Below are positions 1-8,426 of a stretch of 64,000 nucleotides of DNA, one piece after another (position 1 is the first letter of the stretch; every line of letters begins with the position of its first letter). The notes beneath the pieces were generated by a model. The model did not search any database. It was given only the letters and a program-made list of their open reading frames with translations, and was not told the DNA's origin. Location of the stretch: assembly GCA_013376995.1 (NCBI GenBank), contig JACAAZ010000004.1:209052-273051 (forward strand), given 5' to 3'. The translations under genes were made by a program, and so were the position numbers. This stretch comes from Bacteroidota bacterium. Lineage in GTDB: Bacteria; Bacteroidota; Bacteroidia; Bacteroidales; UBA4417.

Positions 1-1410
1 TTCCTTCTGATATTTTACCCCCCATTGCATAAAACTTCTTTCGTGTACCCAGCTATACCGGTTTTCCATGTTCATCACAGTCATATCCAGTTTGTTGCGG
101 GCATGGGTAATATATTCACCATATCCTTTAGCTTCGATCACTTCGATGGAATCCCCTTCGGATGCTTTGTTGCTTAACAGGTTTATCCAATATTGTGCCT
201 GTATATCATAGGATTCCTGCTCAATCGACCTGTAAGCAGAGGTAATCCATTTTACCTGTAGATTCTTGTTGGGTTTGTCGGTCAGCGTAATGGCACTCAT
301 CATGCTTTTATACTTATCAGATTCACGGCCGTCAAAAAACATGGTTAACCTTAAAGGTTCGAAGAGAGTGCCGAAATTGGTTTCCCTTGATTCGGGAATT
401 ACCGTGAATGTGTTACTTGAAAGATAGGTGAGGAGCGAAAGTTCCAGGTGTTCATTCAGGTTATAGGATAAGAGGCTTTGAAGGTCAAGGAAGACAGGTT
501 TGTAGCTTCCCTTTGTTTCCATGCTGTTCAACAGGTATTGTATGGTCTTGTAACGGGCTCCTACGAGGTAGGTGAACCGTGTATCATCGGATGCGCCTTC
601 CACGTGAACATTTGTTCCCAACAGGCTGCCGGTAGCGGAAGCTGCGAACGCTCTCGGATGCTTGTATCGGATATCCAGGGTGCTTGAAAGGCGGTCGCCG
701 TATTTAGCATCAAATCCCCCGGCAGAGAAGAGAATGGATGAAACAAGGTCGGAATTTAGAAAGCTCAGCCCTTCCTGCTGGCTGGCATGAACAAGGAAAG
801 GTTTATATATCTCAATATCATTTACATAGATAAGGTTCTCATCATAATTTCCTCCACGGACTGAGTATTGTGAACTGAGTTCGTTGTTTGATACAACTCC
901 CGGCATGGTTTTAATTAAGGATTCTACGCCACTACCTGCAGAAGGGAGCGCAGATACGACCCTGGGATTAATTCGGTTAAGGTTAGTGGAGCGAAGCTGT
1001 CTGTCTTCAATTACAAGGCTGTTCAATACAACCGCTTTTTGTTTTAGTGTCCTGTCTTTGGTTTCCTTAATTCCAGGCGCAAGGTTTAATAGAAGAGAAT
1101 CAGTTTCATAACCTAAAAGTGTTATAACAATCTTTACCGGCCTGGAGGCAGGGATTTGCAGGGAATATCTTCCGTCAGCGGAGGTAGTTGTTCCTCCGGG
1201 CTGACCGGAAATGGCAATTGTAACCAATTCAAGGGGGCGATTCTGCGAATCGGTGATCCTGCCTGAAACTGTTGCATGCTGTGAAAAAACAGAAAAAGCC
1301 TGAAAGCAGAATATCAGCATTATTAAAAATCCTGCTGGAATCGGAACTATTCGGTTCAGCTTAGGGTAAGATATACTATGTTGATTGATGGAGAGCTTAT
1401 TGAAAATCAT
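1..1410 (-). CDS. TonB-dependent receptor with carboxypeptidase-like N-terminal domain (partial, cut by window start)
   Basis: Reading the minus strand from an ATG at 1410 gives an open frame of 470 codons that runs off base 1, so this is the N-terminal half of an outer-membrane receptor. A signal segment (hydrophobic stretch about residues 24-46 ending in FSQ) is followed by a carboxypeptidase-D-regulatory-like beta-sandwich (about 47-130, TVSGRITD start, LLGYETD end) and a TonB plug domain (about 150-260) with the typical phrases TMPGVVSNNELSSQYSVRGG and FSAGGFDAKYGDRLSS. The start of the 22-strand barrel follows. SusC-like proteins of this type import oligosaccharides, siderophores or peptides using TonB/ExbBD energy. 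No SusD partner lies in the visible part, so the substrate cannot be assigned. The real start could be an internal ATG just before the hydrophobic core. Confidence 0.9.
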   Translation of the reverse strand, partial: MIFNKLSINQHSISYPKLNRIVPIPAGFLIMLIFCFQAFSVFSQHATVSGRITDSQNRPLELVTIAISGQPGGTTTSADGRYSLQIPASRPVKIVITLLGYETDSLLLNLAPGIKETKDRTLKQKAVVLNSLVIEDRQLRSTNLNRINPRVVSALPSAGSGVESLIKTMPGVVSNNELSSQYSVRGGNYDENLIYVNDIEIYKPFLVHASQQEGLSFLNSDLVSSILFSAGGFDAKYGDRLSSTLDIRYKHPRAFAASATGSLLGTNVHVEGASDDTRFTYLVGARYKTIQYLLNSMETKGSYKPVFLDLQSLLSYNLNEHLELSLLTYLSSNTFTVIPESRETNFGTLFEPLRLTMFFDGRESDKYKSMMSAITLTDKPNKNLQVKWITSAYRSIEQESYDIQAQYWINLLSNKASEGDSIEVIEAKGYGEYITHARNKLDMTVMNMENRYSWVHERSFMQWGVKYQKE

Positions 1411-1536
1411 GTAGGAAATGCAAGTTGACAGGGAGAAAACGGCAAAGCGCCAGCTATAGTATATTTCACTGCCACTGTGTTTTATCAGCTGCTAAAATAG
1501 CAAGATAGGATGAAAGAATTGATATTTAGGAGGAAA

Positions 1537-2193
1537 TCAGTACTTCTTTTTGAAGTCACCACGTTTCCAGGCTTTGATGAATTTAGCCCAGGCAATGGGA
1601 TTCAGGAGATTATTGGGTATAGTCTGGCCGGCATAGTACATCCTGTCAACCTGCCTGTCGACATAGTTCCGGTAGTTCTGGGCGCCATTCATTCCAAACC
1701 TTTCCGGGTCATAATTCCTGGGATCCTTATCGCGCATGTCCATTATTTCGAGGTTCCTTTTCGCAATAGCGATATCATCGTCCGGTACCGGGAGTTTAAT
1801 GAATGCCTGGCGGAATTGTTCGCGGGTAGGCCAGGGATAGATAACCGTTTCAGACAACATTATGGTGTCGGACGACATAACCTGGATAAGTGAATACCTG
1901 CTTTCTGAAAGTGTATCCGGGATATGAAAATGTACTTTTCGAAATCCAAGAGCTGAGAAAGTAACCATGTCGTTTTTATGAACTACAATGGAAAAGAAGC
2001 CCCAATAATCCGTCGTGGTTCCCTTTCCTGTCTTTTCGATCATGATACTTGTGAAAGGTACAGGCCGAAGGCTGTCTGCCGTAACTACAACCCCTGAGAA
2101 CTGGACCAGGTCATCATTCAATCTCTGCGAAAAACCGTTTTTCGAAAAGATCAGGGAGAGGAGGAAGATGCAGAATATGATCCTAGCTTTCAT
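1537..2193 (-). CDS. Exported carboxypeptidase-like regulatory-domain protein
   Basis: A 218-residue protein when started at ATG 2193; an upstream TTG at 2202 is possible but less likely. Residues 1-23 form a signal peptide (ARIIFCIFLLSLIFS core, cleavage near GFSQ). A CarboxypepD_reg-like fold follows (FSGVVVTADSLRPVPFTSI, then a hydrophobic core ending FSALGFRKV), the same domain found at the N-terminus of the downstream TonB receptor, but here with a charged, Tyr/Asn/Arg-rich C-terminal tail instead of a barrel. It is transcribed toward the receptor, 126 bases away, so the two could be co-expressed. Bacteroidota carry many such stand-alone proteins and their role is unknown; periplasmic or outer-membrane scaffold is a guess. 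Confidence 0.75.
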   Translation of the reverse strand: MKARIIFCIFLLSLIFSKNGFSQRLNDDLVQFSGVVVTADSLRPVPFTSIMIEKTGKGTTTDYWGFFSIVVHKNDMVTFSALGFRKVHFHIPDTLSESRYSLIQVMSSDTIMLSETVIYPWPTREQFRQAFIKLPVPDDDIAIAKRNLEIMDMRDKDPRNYDPERFGMNGAQNYRNYVDRQVDRMYYAGQTIPNNLLNPIAWAKFIKAWKRGDFKKKY

Positions 2194-2423
2194 TACTAAC
2201 AAAGGTATTCGATTTGTAGATTCCGGGAATAGGCATTCCGGCTAGTTTTCAGAAATTTTGTTAAATGCTTTTCTGATGATCTAACCTTAGGAGAACGGCT
2301 TTTTTATTGCTTTGTTTTGCCTCTTGTCACCCAGGACTTTTTAATGTATCTGATATTTTGACAGAAGATATCCAAAGGATTTTTTTGAGGAGCCGAAGTA
2401 GATTGAATGGAGTTGGGAGAAAT

Positions 2424-2454
2424 AAAAAAAGCTGTTACCGGGTTCGATAACAGC
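2424..2454 (-). terminator. Rho-independent terminator after rpmB
   Basis: A perfect 7-bp stem (GCTGTTA 2431-2437 with TAACAGC 2448-2454) is followed on the minus strand by seven T's (2424-2430). It lies 25 bases beyond the rpmB stop. Confidence 0.8.
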
Positions 2455-2478
2455 CTGATATTATTTTATGACCGGGTA

Positions 2479-2718
2479 CTAGCGGTTGAGGAAACCTTTT
2501 TCCCTGGCTTTTTTAAGACATGCAGTTATGCCATTCTTGCTGATAGTCCGAATAGCTTCTGTGGAAACCTTTAAGGTAATCCAGCTATCAGTTTCAGGAA
2601 TGTAGAAGCGCTTGGTCTGAAGGTTAGGATAGAACTTGCGCTTAGTTTTAATATTGGAGTGGGACACACTATGTCCACACATCAATTTCTTACCGGTAAT
2701 TTCACAAACACGTGCCAT
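2479..2718 (-). CDS. rpmB: 50S ribosomal protein L28
   Basis: A 79-residue protein that begins [20 protein letters not shown], the L28 signature, and continues with [10 protein letters not shown] and a basic C-terminus, the normal length for the family. A longer reading frame extends upstream, but the family start and the promoter inside that extension show that ATG 2718 is the true start. L28 binds 23S rRNA of the large subunit. The gene appears to be monocistronic, with its own -33/-7 promoter and a strong terminator. rpmG, often the partner of rpmB in Bacteroidota, does not follow it here. Confidence 0.97.
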   Translation of the reverse strand: MARVCEITGKKLMCGHSVSHSNIKTKRKFYPNLQTKRFYIPETDSWITLKVSTEAIRTISKNGITACLKKAREKGFLNR

Positions 2719-2745
2719 AATTGTATTCTTTTCAAAAACGGAGTG

Positions 2746-2775
2746 CAAAGGTCGTAATATTTTTCGAATTAACAA
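2746..2775 (-). promoter_or_regulatory. Promoter of rpmB (Bacteroidota -33/-7 type)
   Basis: On the minus strand, TTG (2773-2775), 19 bases, then GACCTTTG (2746-2753), close to the Bacteroidota primary-sigma consensus TTG-N19-TAnnTTTG. Predicted start of transcription is near 2740, giving a leader of about 20 bases. Confidence 0.6.
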
Positions 2776-2831
2776 AAGAGCAGACAAAAATAATTTAAGA
2801 TAGTCTGTACTATGTTCGTATTGCTTGATTA

Positions 2832-4496
2832 TCAGTAGCTTTGATTGTGCACTGATTTTACCGACCTGCCCGATGGATCATTGAGGTTCTTAAAGGACTC
2901 ATCCCAGGCCAGCGCCTCAGGTGTGCTGCAGGCAACGGATGGGACGGATGGCACGCATAAGGCTGCTGAATCGGAAGGGAAATGTTCGCTGAAGATGCTC
3001 CTGTAATGATATTCTTCCTTCGACATAGGAGGATTGATAGGAAAGCGGTATTTGGCATTTGCCAACTGTTCATCCGAAACAATTTCATTTGCTACCACTT
3101 TCAGCTTATCGATCCAGCCATAGCCAACTCCATCTGAAAATTGCTCTTTCTGCCGCCAGGCAATGCTTTCAGGCAGATAGTCCTCAAAAGCCTTGCGCAA
3201 AATCCATTTTTCAATCCGGCCGTCTTTCGCCATCTTATCTTCGGGATTGATGGTCATTGCAACATCCATAAATTCTTTGTCGAGGAATGGGACTCTTCCT
3301 TCAACACCCCAGGCAGCAAGTGATTTATTGGCTCGCAGGCAGTCGTACAGGTGGAGTTTGCTCAGTTTCCTGACAGTTTCTTCGTGGAAAGCCTGTGCAT
3401 TAGGGGCTTTGTGAAAATAGAGGTAACCTCCGAATATTTCATCTGCCCCCTCTCCTGAAAGTACCATCTTAACGCCCATCGATTTAATTACCCTTGCCAT
3501 CAGGTACATGGGGGTAGACGCGCGAACGGTAGTTACATCGTAAGTTTCCAAATGGTAGATTACATCCCTGATTGCATCCAGGCCTTCCTGAATTGTAAAA
3601 TGGATTTCATGGTGAACACTTCCGATGTGATGTGCTACTGAACGGGCTGCTGCCAGGTCCGGAGACCCTTCAAGACCCACTGCAAATGAGTGGAGTTGCG
3701 GCCACCAGGCTTCTTCCCGGTTACCGGTCTCAACACGCATATGGGAAAATTTCCTTGCAATAGCTGAAATTACAGATGAATCCAGTCCACCGGATAAAAG
3801 AACTCCATAGGGTACATCCGACATCAACTGTCGTTCAACAGCGTCTTCCAGGGCATGCCTTAGTTTGAGAATATCTGTCGACTGATCCCTGACGGTTTCA
3901 AATTTATCCCAATCCCTTTGGTACCATTTCTTTGCTATGCCATCTTTACTATATAGATAGTGTCCGGGAAGGAATTCTTCAATTTTTTTGCAGACTCCTT
4001 CAAGAGCTTTTAATTCGGATGCGACATAGAAATTACCCCAGGAATCCCAACCCATATACAGTGGTATGATCCCAATATGATCGCGGGCTATTAGATAGCA
4101 ATCCTTTTCGGAATCATATAATGCAAAAGCAAATATTCCGCTCAGATCTTCCAGGAAATCAATGCCTTTAGCCTTGTAAAGAGCCAGTATTACCTCGCAG
4201 TCAGATTCGGTAAGGTATTCATAACCTGGTGTGAGATGCTTGCGTATATACCGGTGGTTGTATATTTCTCCGTTCACTGCAAGAACTAATGTGTGGTCCT
4301 TTGAATAAAGGGGCTGTTTCCCGGATTGAGGATCAACGATCGAAAGGCGTTCATGAGCCAATATTGCTTTTTCCCCACAGTAAATCCCAGACCAGTCCGG
4401 GCCCCTGTGCCTTAGCTTTGCTGACATGGAAAGTACTTTTGGCCTTAGGGTTTCGGCACTTACCTTTAAATCAAAAACTCCAACTATACCACACAT
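2832..4496 (-). CDS. asnB: Asparagine synthetase B (glutamine-hydrolysing)
   Basis: A 554-residue enzyme making asparagine from aspartate, ATP and glutamine. The start MCGIVG exposes Cys2, the nucleophile of the class II glutaminase domain (about 1-200, with RHRGPDWSG and NGEIYNH). The synthetase domain follows, with the ATP-pyrophosphatase loop SGGLDSS at residues 235-241 and the later [13 protein letters not shown] and EGRVPFLD motifs. Length matches E. coli AsnB (554). A Ser/Pro-rich stretch near residues 505-540 ([19 protein letters not shown]) resembles other Bacteroidota copies. It is the last gene of a tight minus-strand run with DUF190, crcB and the PPDK regulator, 10 bases after DUF190. 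Confidence 0.97.
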   Translation of the reverse strand: MCGIVGVFDLKVSAETLRPKVLSMSAKLRHRGPDWSGIYCGEKAILAHERLSIVDPQSGKQPLYSKDHTLVLAVNGEIYNHRYIRKHLTPGYEYLTESDCEVILALYKAKGIDFLEDLSGIFAFALYDSEKDCYLIARDHIGIIPLYMGWDSWGNFYVASELKALEGVCKKIEEFLPGHYLYSKDGIAKKWYQRDWDKFETVRDQSTDILKLRHALEDAVERQLMSDVPYGVLLSGGLDSSVISAIARKFSHMRVETGNREEAWWPQLHSFAVGLEGSPDLAAARSVAHHIGSVHHEIHFTIQEGLDAIRDVIYHLETYDVTTVRASTPMYLMARVIKSMGVKMVLSGEGADEIFGGYLYFHKAPNAQAFHEETVRKLSKLHLYDCLRANKSLAAWGVEGRVPFLDKEFMDVAMTINPEDKMAKDGRIEKWILRKAFEDYLPESIAWRQKEQFSDGVGYGWIDKLKVVANEIVSDEQLANAKYRFPINPPMSKEEYHYRSIFSEHFPSDSAALCVPSVPSVACSTPEALAWDESFKNLNDPSGRSVKSVHNQSY

Positions 4497-4506
4497 AAGA
4501 ATAATA

Positions 4507-4866
4507 TTAAGATTGTTTCTTTTTTCCAGGTTTATACAGGATGATCTCTATTGCATCAATAGTTACAAGGCAACCGTTTTGCAATGATTCCAGGATTGGT
4601 AAGATCTCTTCACGAAAAGTGTTGATTTTATCAATTGCGTCAATTATTTCGATGATGACAGGTACTTTTTCGGTAATTTCCCAGAGTTTATAGGAATGAA
4701 TGACCGAACTGGCACCGTAACCAAGGATACCTTTCGTTACTGTTGCCCCAGCCATTCCTTGATTCCGGGCGAGATTAACCAGGAACTCACTCAAAAGGGT
4801 ATGTTCCACTTTATCTGTTGAGCTCGCGTAAATACGGAGCCGCCTTGCTTCCTTCATCTTTTCCAT
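4507..4866 (-). CDS. DUF190 family protein, partner of CrcB
   Basis: A 119-residue protein of the DUF190 family (PF02641), a small ferredoxin-like alpha/beta fold related to PII-type proteins. Features visible are the RLRIYASSTDK strand, GATVTKGILGYGASSVIHS in the middle and LPVIIEIIDA-type strand (here VPVIIEIIDAIDKINTF), then a basic C-terminal tail KPGKKKQS. DUF190 genes are often adjacent to crcB; here a single base separates the two, which implies translational coupling. A regulatory or accessory role in fluoride export is inferred from that linkage and has no support in the protein sequence itself. Confidence 0.85.
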   Translation of the reverse strand: MEKMKEARRLRIYASSTDKVEHTLLSEFLVNLARNQGMAGATVTKGILGYGASSVIHSYKLWEITEKVPVIIEIIDAIDKINTFREEILPILESLQNGCLVTIDAIEIILYKPGKKKQS

Positions 4867-4867
4867 A

Positions 4868-5245
4868 TCAGATCAGTTTTACCAGTGTTCGTCCAATATA
4901 TACAGATAGTAATCCAAGGAAAAAGCTCATAGAGGTATAAAGGCTGACCTTTAACCATTCCCGCCCTTCGATCAATACAAATGCGTCATTGGTGAGGGAG
5001 GAGAATGTCGTAAACCCACCGCAAATACCTACAGTTAGGAAAAGGCGCAGATCAGCCGGAAGTATGTTCCCTTTTTCAGATAAGCCGAAGAAAACGCCAA
5101 TTAGCAGGCTACCGATAATATTGACGGTAAAGGTTCCCCATGGGAAAAGGCTGACAGTTTGAGACTGGAAATACAAGGAGGTAAGATAGCGTAATACGGA
5201 ACCGATAAATCCTCCAAAGCCTACAATGATAAGCGGACGCAGCAT
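4868..5245 (-). CDS. crcB: Fluoride-specific ion channel CrcB/Fluc
   Basis: A 125-residue, four-helix inner-membrane protein when started at ATG 5245; a TTG two codons earlier gives no extra family sequence. Fluc channels are dual-topology dimers that let toxic fluoride leave the cell. Seen here are GFIGSVLRYL in helix 1, the pore-lining Asn in GTFTVNIIGS (helix 2) and the helix-break GICGGFTTFSS that holds the phenylalanine box and central sodium site. It sits 17 bases after the PPDK regulator gene and 1 base before DUF190. No fluoride riboswitch fits in that gap, so any fluoride control would have to come from further upstream. Confidence 0.93.
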   Translation of the reverse strand: MLRPLIIVGFGGFIGSVLRYLTSLYFQSQTVSLFPWGTFTVNIIGSLLIGVFFGLSEKGNILPADLRLFLTVGICGGFTTFSSLTNDAFVLIEGREWLKVSLYTSMSFFLGLLSVYIGRTLVKLI

Positions 5246-5262
5246 ACTCAAATATTTTTCTT

Positions 5263-6087
5263 TCAGGATTTGTTAAGGTCGGTTACGAATTTATTCTTGA
5301 TCTTCGAAATAATCAGGGAAGCAATTTCTTCGAGGGAGCGGTTGGTAACATCAATGGTGGTCCAACTACGGTGCCTGTCGAAGATAGAATTCGCGTAAAA
5401 GAGTTCTCTCCTTACATAATCCAGGCTTGAATAATTACCTGTTGAAGATTTTAAATAGTCATCGCGGGTCTTGCGAAGGACTGACAGGCGCTCAGGGTTG
5501 GTTGTCAGAGCGAAGACTTTGTAACCGGAAAGTCGGTTCACAATATCCGGAAGTTCAAAGTCAAGGATCAGCGGAATATTCCCTGTAAGCCAGCCAAGGT
5601 TTGCAAGGTAAAAGGTGAGTGGCGTTTTGAAGGTGCGTGATACTCCAATCAGCACAATGTCAGCTTTTTCAAGTTCTTCTGACCTCAGCCCATTATCATG
5701 TTTTATAGCAAATTCTATGGCATCTATCCGTTGGAAATACTCCCTGTTCAGTTCATGGAAAGCGCCTGGTTTTCCAATAGGTTCAATGGAAAGGTGGCTC
5801 GATATCTGTGAAAGAAGTGGCCCCATAAGGTCAATGGTCCGAATGGAGTAGAATTTGCCGAGTTCTACAATCCTGTTCCTTAACTCGTAGGAAACAATTG
5901 TATGGACTACAAAGCATTTGGAATCGAAAATGGAATCAAAGATTGCAACAACCTGTTCTTCAGACCTTACTTCGGAATGTATGATAATTTCCTCATGGAT
6001 ATTCTCAAATTGCACAAGGGCTGCCTGTACAATTTGTTCAGCAGTTTTCCCCGTACCATCCGAAATTATATGAATGTAATACTCCAT
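5263..6087 (-). CDS. ppsR: Pyruvate phosphate dikinase / PEP synthase regulatory protein (bifunctional kinase-phosphorylase)
   Basis: A 274-residue protein of the PF03618 family (formerly DUF299), which uses ADP to phosphorylate, and Pi to dephosphorylate, a threonine next to the catalytic histidine of PPDK or PEP synthase. It begins with the family start YYIHIISDGTGKTAEQI and carries the nucleotide-binding loop IGVSRTFKTPLTFYL near residues 147-161, then LTTNPERLSVLRKTR. Length is normal. It heads the minus-strand run crcB-DUF190-asnB. The window has no complete PPDK or PEP synthase gene. The large protein at 27941 has a PPDK-like ATP-binding domain but no visible phosphohistidine domain, so the target is probably elsewhere. 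Confidence 0.9.
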   Translation of the reverse strand: MEYYIHIISDGTGKTAEQIVQAALVQFENIHEEIIIHSEVRSEEQVVAIFDSIFDSKCFVVHTIVSYELRNRIVELGKFYSIRTIDLMGPLLSQISSHLSIEPIGKPGAFHELNREYFQRIDAIEFAIKHDNGLRSEELEKADIVLIGVSRTFKTPLTFYLANLGWLTGNIPLILDFELPDIVNRLSGYKVFALTTNPERLSVLRKTRDDYLKSSTGNYSSLDYVRRELFYANSIFDRHRSWTTIDVTNRSLEEIASLIISKIKNKFVTDLNKS

Positions 6088-6191
6088 TTACTTAAACTTG
6101 GGTTTTACGCCATCTCAATGCAATTCAAATATACAAATAAATAGATATCAATCCTGCAGCAGGCTGCAGATCCAGTGTTGATAAGTAATGC

Positions 6192-7442
6192 TCAATTGGG
6201 TTTATTGATCTTTATTATCTCTTTCCTTAGCAAGCTTAAAGCAGAAATGGAAGCCCTTTGCATATTTCGTCCCCTGTGCTCTCCAAAGAGGAATTTCCGC
6301 GCTATTGTTCCAGATGGAGAACTTATCGCTATCCAGGTTGTCCCTACTGATTTTTCCAGGGTTCCTCCTGTTGGACCTGCAATGCCGGAAACAGCCACTG
6401 CAAAATCCGTGTTCATCAGTTTCCTGGCTCCGTCTGCCATTTCACTGGCGGTTTCCCCGCTAACTGCTCCAAAGGCCAGGAGGGTTTCAGGTTTTACGCC
6501 CAAAATTTTCTCTTTTATTTCATTGGAGTAAGCCACAACTGATCCCTTGAAATAATCACTGCTGCCTGGTATGCCAGTTATCATATGTGCGATTTGTCCA
6601 CCGGTGCAGCTTTCAGCAGTTGAAAGTGTCATTTTACTTTCCCTGAGAAGATCTCCTATGATTTGAGGAAATGTTTCCTCATCATGGCCATAAATGTATT
6701 CTCCTGCCAGGGGAATCAGTTCTTTTTCCGCTTTCTCAATAGCTTTTTGCAGCAGTGCCCTGTCAGTTCCTGCAGCACTCAGCCGAAGCCTGACCAAACC
6801 TGGTTGAGGCAGGTACGCCAGTTTGATAAAGGCTGGAAGATTATCCTCCCAATTCTCGATTTTGGCTGCAAGGAATGATTCTCCTACACCCTCAGTGAGA
6901 ATAGTCCTGTGCAAGAGAATGAGTTTACTTTTTCCTGAAAGCCTGGGGAGAACCTGTTCAGTAAGTATCGATTTCATTTCAAAGGGCACTCCCGGCATCG
7001 AAACATATATCTTCCCATTCTTTTCAAACCACATACCTGGTGCGGTTCCGTTGGCATTGTTCAGAACAGAGCAAGCCATCGGCACCATAGCCTGCATTCG
7101 GTTCAGTTCAGTTACGGGGATATTCCGTAAAGTGAAAATACGGCTTACGTTGTCGTATGCTTCCTGGTTGAAAACCAACTCTGTATTGAAATAACTGCAG
7201 AGTGTCTGCTTGGTAATGTCATCTTTTGTAGGGCCAAGGCCTCCTGTCATCAGAATAAGGTCTGCCCTTTTTGTAGCCTCATCCAGCGTTTTGAGAATGT
7301 GTTCCCTGCTGTCGGATATACTGGTGATCTGGTGGACTTGTATTCCGTGTGAATTCAGTTGTTCTGCCATCCAGGCTGAGTTGGTGTCGACCACCTGGCC
7401 GATGAGCAGTTCATCTCCAATGGTAATGATTTCTGCAAGCAT
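6192..7442 (-). CDS. cinA: CinA family protein (nicotinamide-nucleotide amidase with MoCF domain)
   Basis: A 416-residue two-domain protein. The N-terminal molybdopterin-binding-like (COG1058) domain, about 1-170, shows ITIGDELLIGQVVDTNSAW and MTGGLGPTKDD. The C-terminal PncC amidase domain, about 255-410, has STAESCTGGQIAHM, where the Ser of AESCTGG is the catalytic residue, plus GVAVSGIAGP-type sequence (here AVSGIAGPTGG). The amidase converts nicotinamide mononucleotide to nicotinic acid mononucleotide in NAD recycling; the N-terminal domain in related proteins has ADP-ribose pyrophosphatase activity. Length and layout are standard for CinA. It is followed 104 bases later by ppsR. Confidence 0.95.
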   Translation of the reverse strand: MLAEIITIGDELLIGQVVDTNSAWMAEQLNSHGIQVHQITSISDSREHILKTLDEATKRADLILMTGGLGPTKDDITKQTLCSYFNTELVFNQEAYDNVSRIFTLRNIPVTELNRMQAMVPMACSVLNNANGTAPGMWFEKNGKIYVSMPGVPFEMKSILTEQVLPRLSGKSKLILLHRTILTEGVGESFLAAKIENWEDNLPAFIKLAYLPQPGLVRLRLSAAGTDRALLQKAIEKAEKELIPLAGEYIYGHDEETFPQIIGDLLRESKMTLSTAESCTGGQIAHMITGIPGSSDYFKGSVVAYSNEIKEKILGVKPETLLAFGAVSGETASEMADGARKLMNTDFAVAVSGIAGPTGGTLEKSVGTTWIAISSPSGTIARKFLFGEHRGRNMQRASISALSLLRKEIIKINKPN

Positions 7443-7494
7443 ACGTTGCGTTTAGTTTTCGGATAGCAGGATGAAAAGAGCTGCTATGCTGAGA

Positions 7495-8370
7495 TTAGGA
7501 AAAGATGGAAGTGAATCCCAGTTCTTTGGGAACAATGGAAAGTACAGGGATATCAGAAAGCCGGAGGAATTCCTGGGCATGTGAACCAACGAAGTATTCA
7601 ACGAACCCAATTTCCTGTTGGGTCATGATTACCAACAAATCGATATCTCCTTGTTGATGTGCATATTCAAGAATTGTAGGAACCAGCGTTTTATCCCCAT
7701 CATGGCTCTCAATGATTTCAGAGGTGCATTCAATCCCGGCATCAGCAATAAAATGGGTAACCTGGTTAAGCTGTTGGTTGAGTTTGGCTACTATGTCATT
7801 GTCTTTTTTTGACCATAAGGCTGAAACAACCTTTATTCCTGAGCCGAAAAGCTTTGCGATTTCGATAGCCAGTGACACCTTTTGCCTTGTTTCTTTACTG
7901 AGGTCAAGAGGAAGGAGTATATTCCGGCAGCCATTGTAATGATGTTTCCCATTAATGGAAATCACCGGGCATTTTGCAGAGCGTATTACCCTTGATGAAT
8001 TGGCTCCGATCCTGGCAGTTTCCTCTTCATCTTCTGTTGAACTGTGTGTGCCAATAAATATATAGTCCGCCTTAATTTCTTTAGCTACATCCAAAACCTT
8101 GGAGTAAATTCGGCCAGTTTCAAGCCTGGTTTTAACCTTTACCCCTGATTCAAGTGCTGTTTTGCTGGCTAGTTCCTGCAATTTCTCCTCAATGCGTGTC
8201 ACTATGCCTTTATTTATATCTGATGTGAAGAAGCCGGAGAAAATACCAGATTGTTCATGCACATAGAGCAAAGTGATTTCAGCTTTTAAAAGCCTGGCAA
8301 GGTTGTAGGATTGTTCGACAGCCATAATTGACTGGCGGTCAAAATCAACCGGAATGAGAATATGCTTCAT
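7495..8370 (-). CDS. Universal stress protein, tandem UspA domains
   Basis: A 291-residue cytoplasmic protein with two UspA folds (about 1-140 and 150-285). The first has the start KHILIPVDFDRQS and an ADYIFIGTHS strand; the second has RNILLPLDLS and IDLLVIMTQQ. ATP-binding Usp proteins end with a G-x2-G-x9-G-S/T motif. The first domain keeps something close to it (RIGANSSRVIRSAKCPV), while the second has FVGSHAQEFLRLSDIPV, so nucleotide binding by the second half is uncertain. Divergent from the nucleoside phosphorylase gene. Tandem UspA proteins are common in Bacteroidota and are induced by starvation and other stress; the exact role is unknown. Confidence 0.9.
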   Translation of the reverse strand: MKHILIPVDFDRQSIMAVEQSYNLARLLKAEITLLYVHEQSGIFSGFFTSDINKGIVTRIEEKLQELASKTALESGVKVKTRLETGRIYSKVLDVAKEIKADYIFIGTHSSTEDEEETARIGANSSRVIRSAKCPVISINGKHHYNGCRNILLPLDLSKETRQKVSLAIEIAKLFGSGIKVVSALWSKKDNDIVAKLNQQLNQVTHFIADAGIECTSEIIESHDGDKTLVPTILEYAHQQGDIDLLVIMTQQEIGFVEYFVGSHAQEFLRLSDIPVLSIVPKELGFTSIFS

Positions 8371-8389
8371 ATTTGCGTACTTTTACGCG

Positions 8390-8397
8390 CAAAAATA
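8390..8397 (-). promoter_or_regulatory. -7 element of the universal stress protein gene
   Basis: TATTTTTG on the minus strand, a full match to TAnnTTTG, 20 bases upstream of the ATG at 8370. No -33 TTG at the usual distance, so the leader would be very short. Confidence 0.4.
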
Positions 8398-8426
8398 CTT
8401 CATTTAATTGGCCAAATTACCATCCT

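Noticed and set aside
3059-3414. Plus-strand frames inside asnB
   Set aside because: They are antisense shadows of a conserved gene and lack a start context or family match.
5246-5262. Fluoride riboswitch upstream of crcB
   Set aside because: Only 17 bases separate crcB from the upstream gene, which is too short.
5263-6087. Phe in the nucleotide loop GVSRTFKTP as a defect of the PPDK regulator
   Set aside because: I recall the same residue in other family members, so it is probably normal variation.
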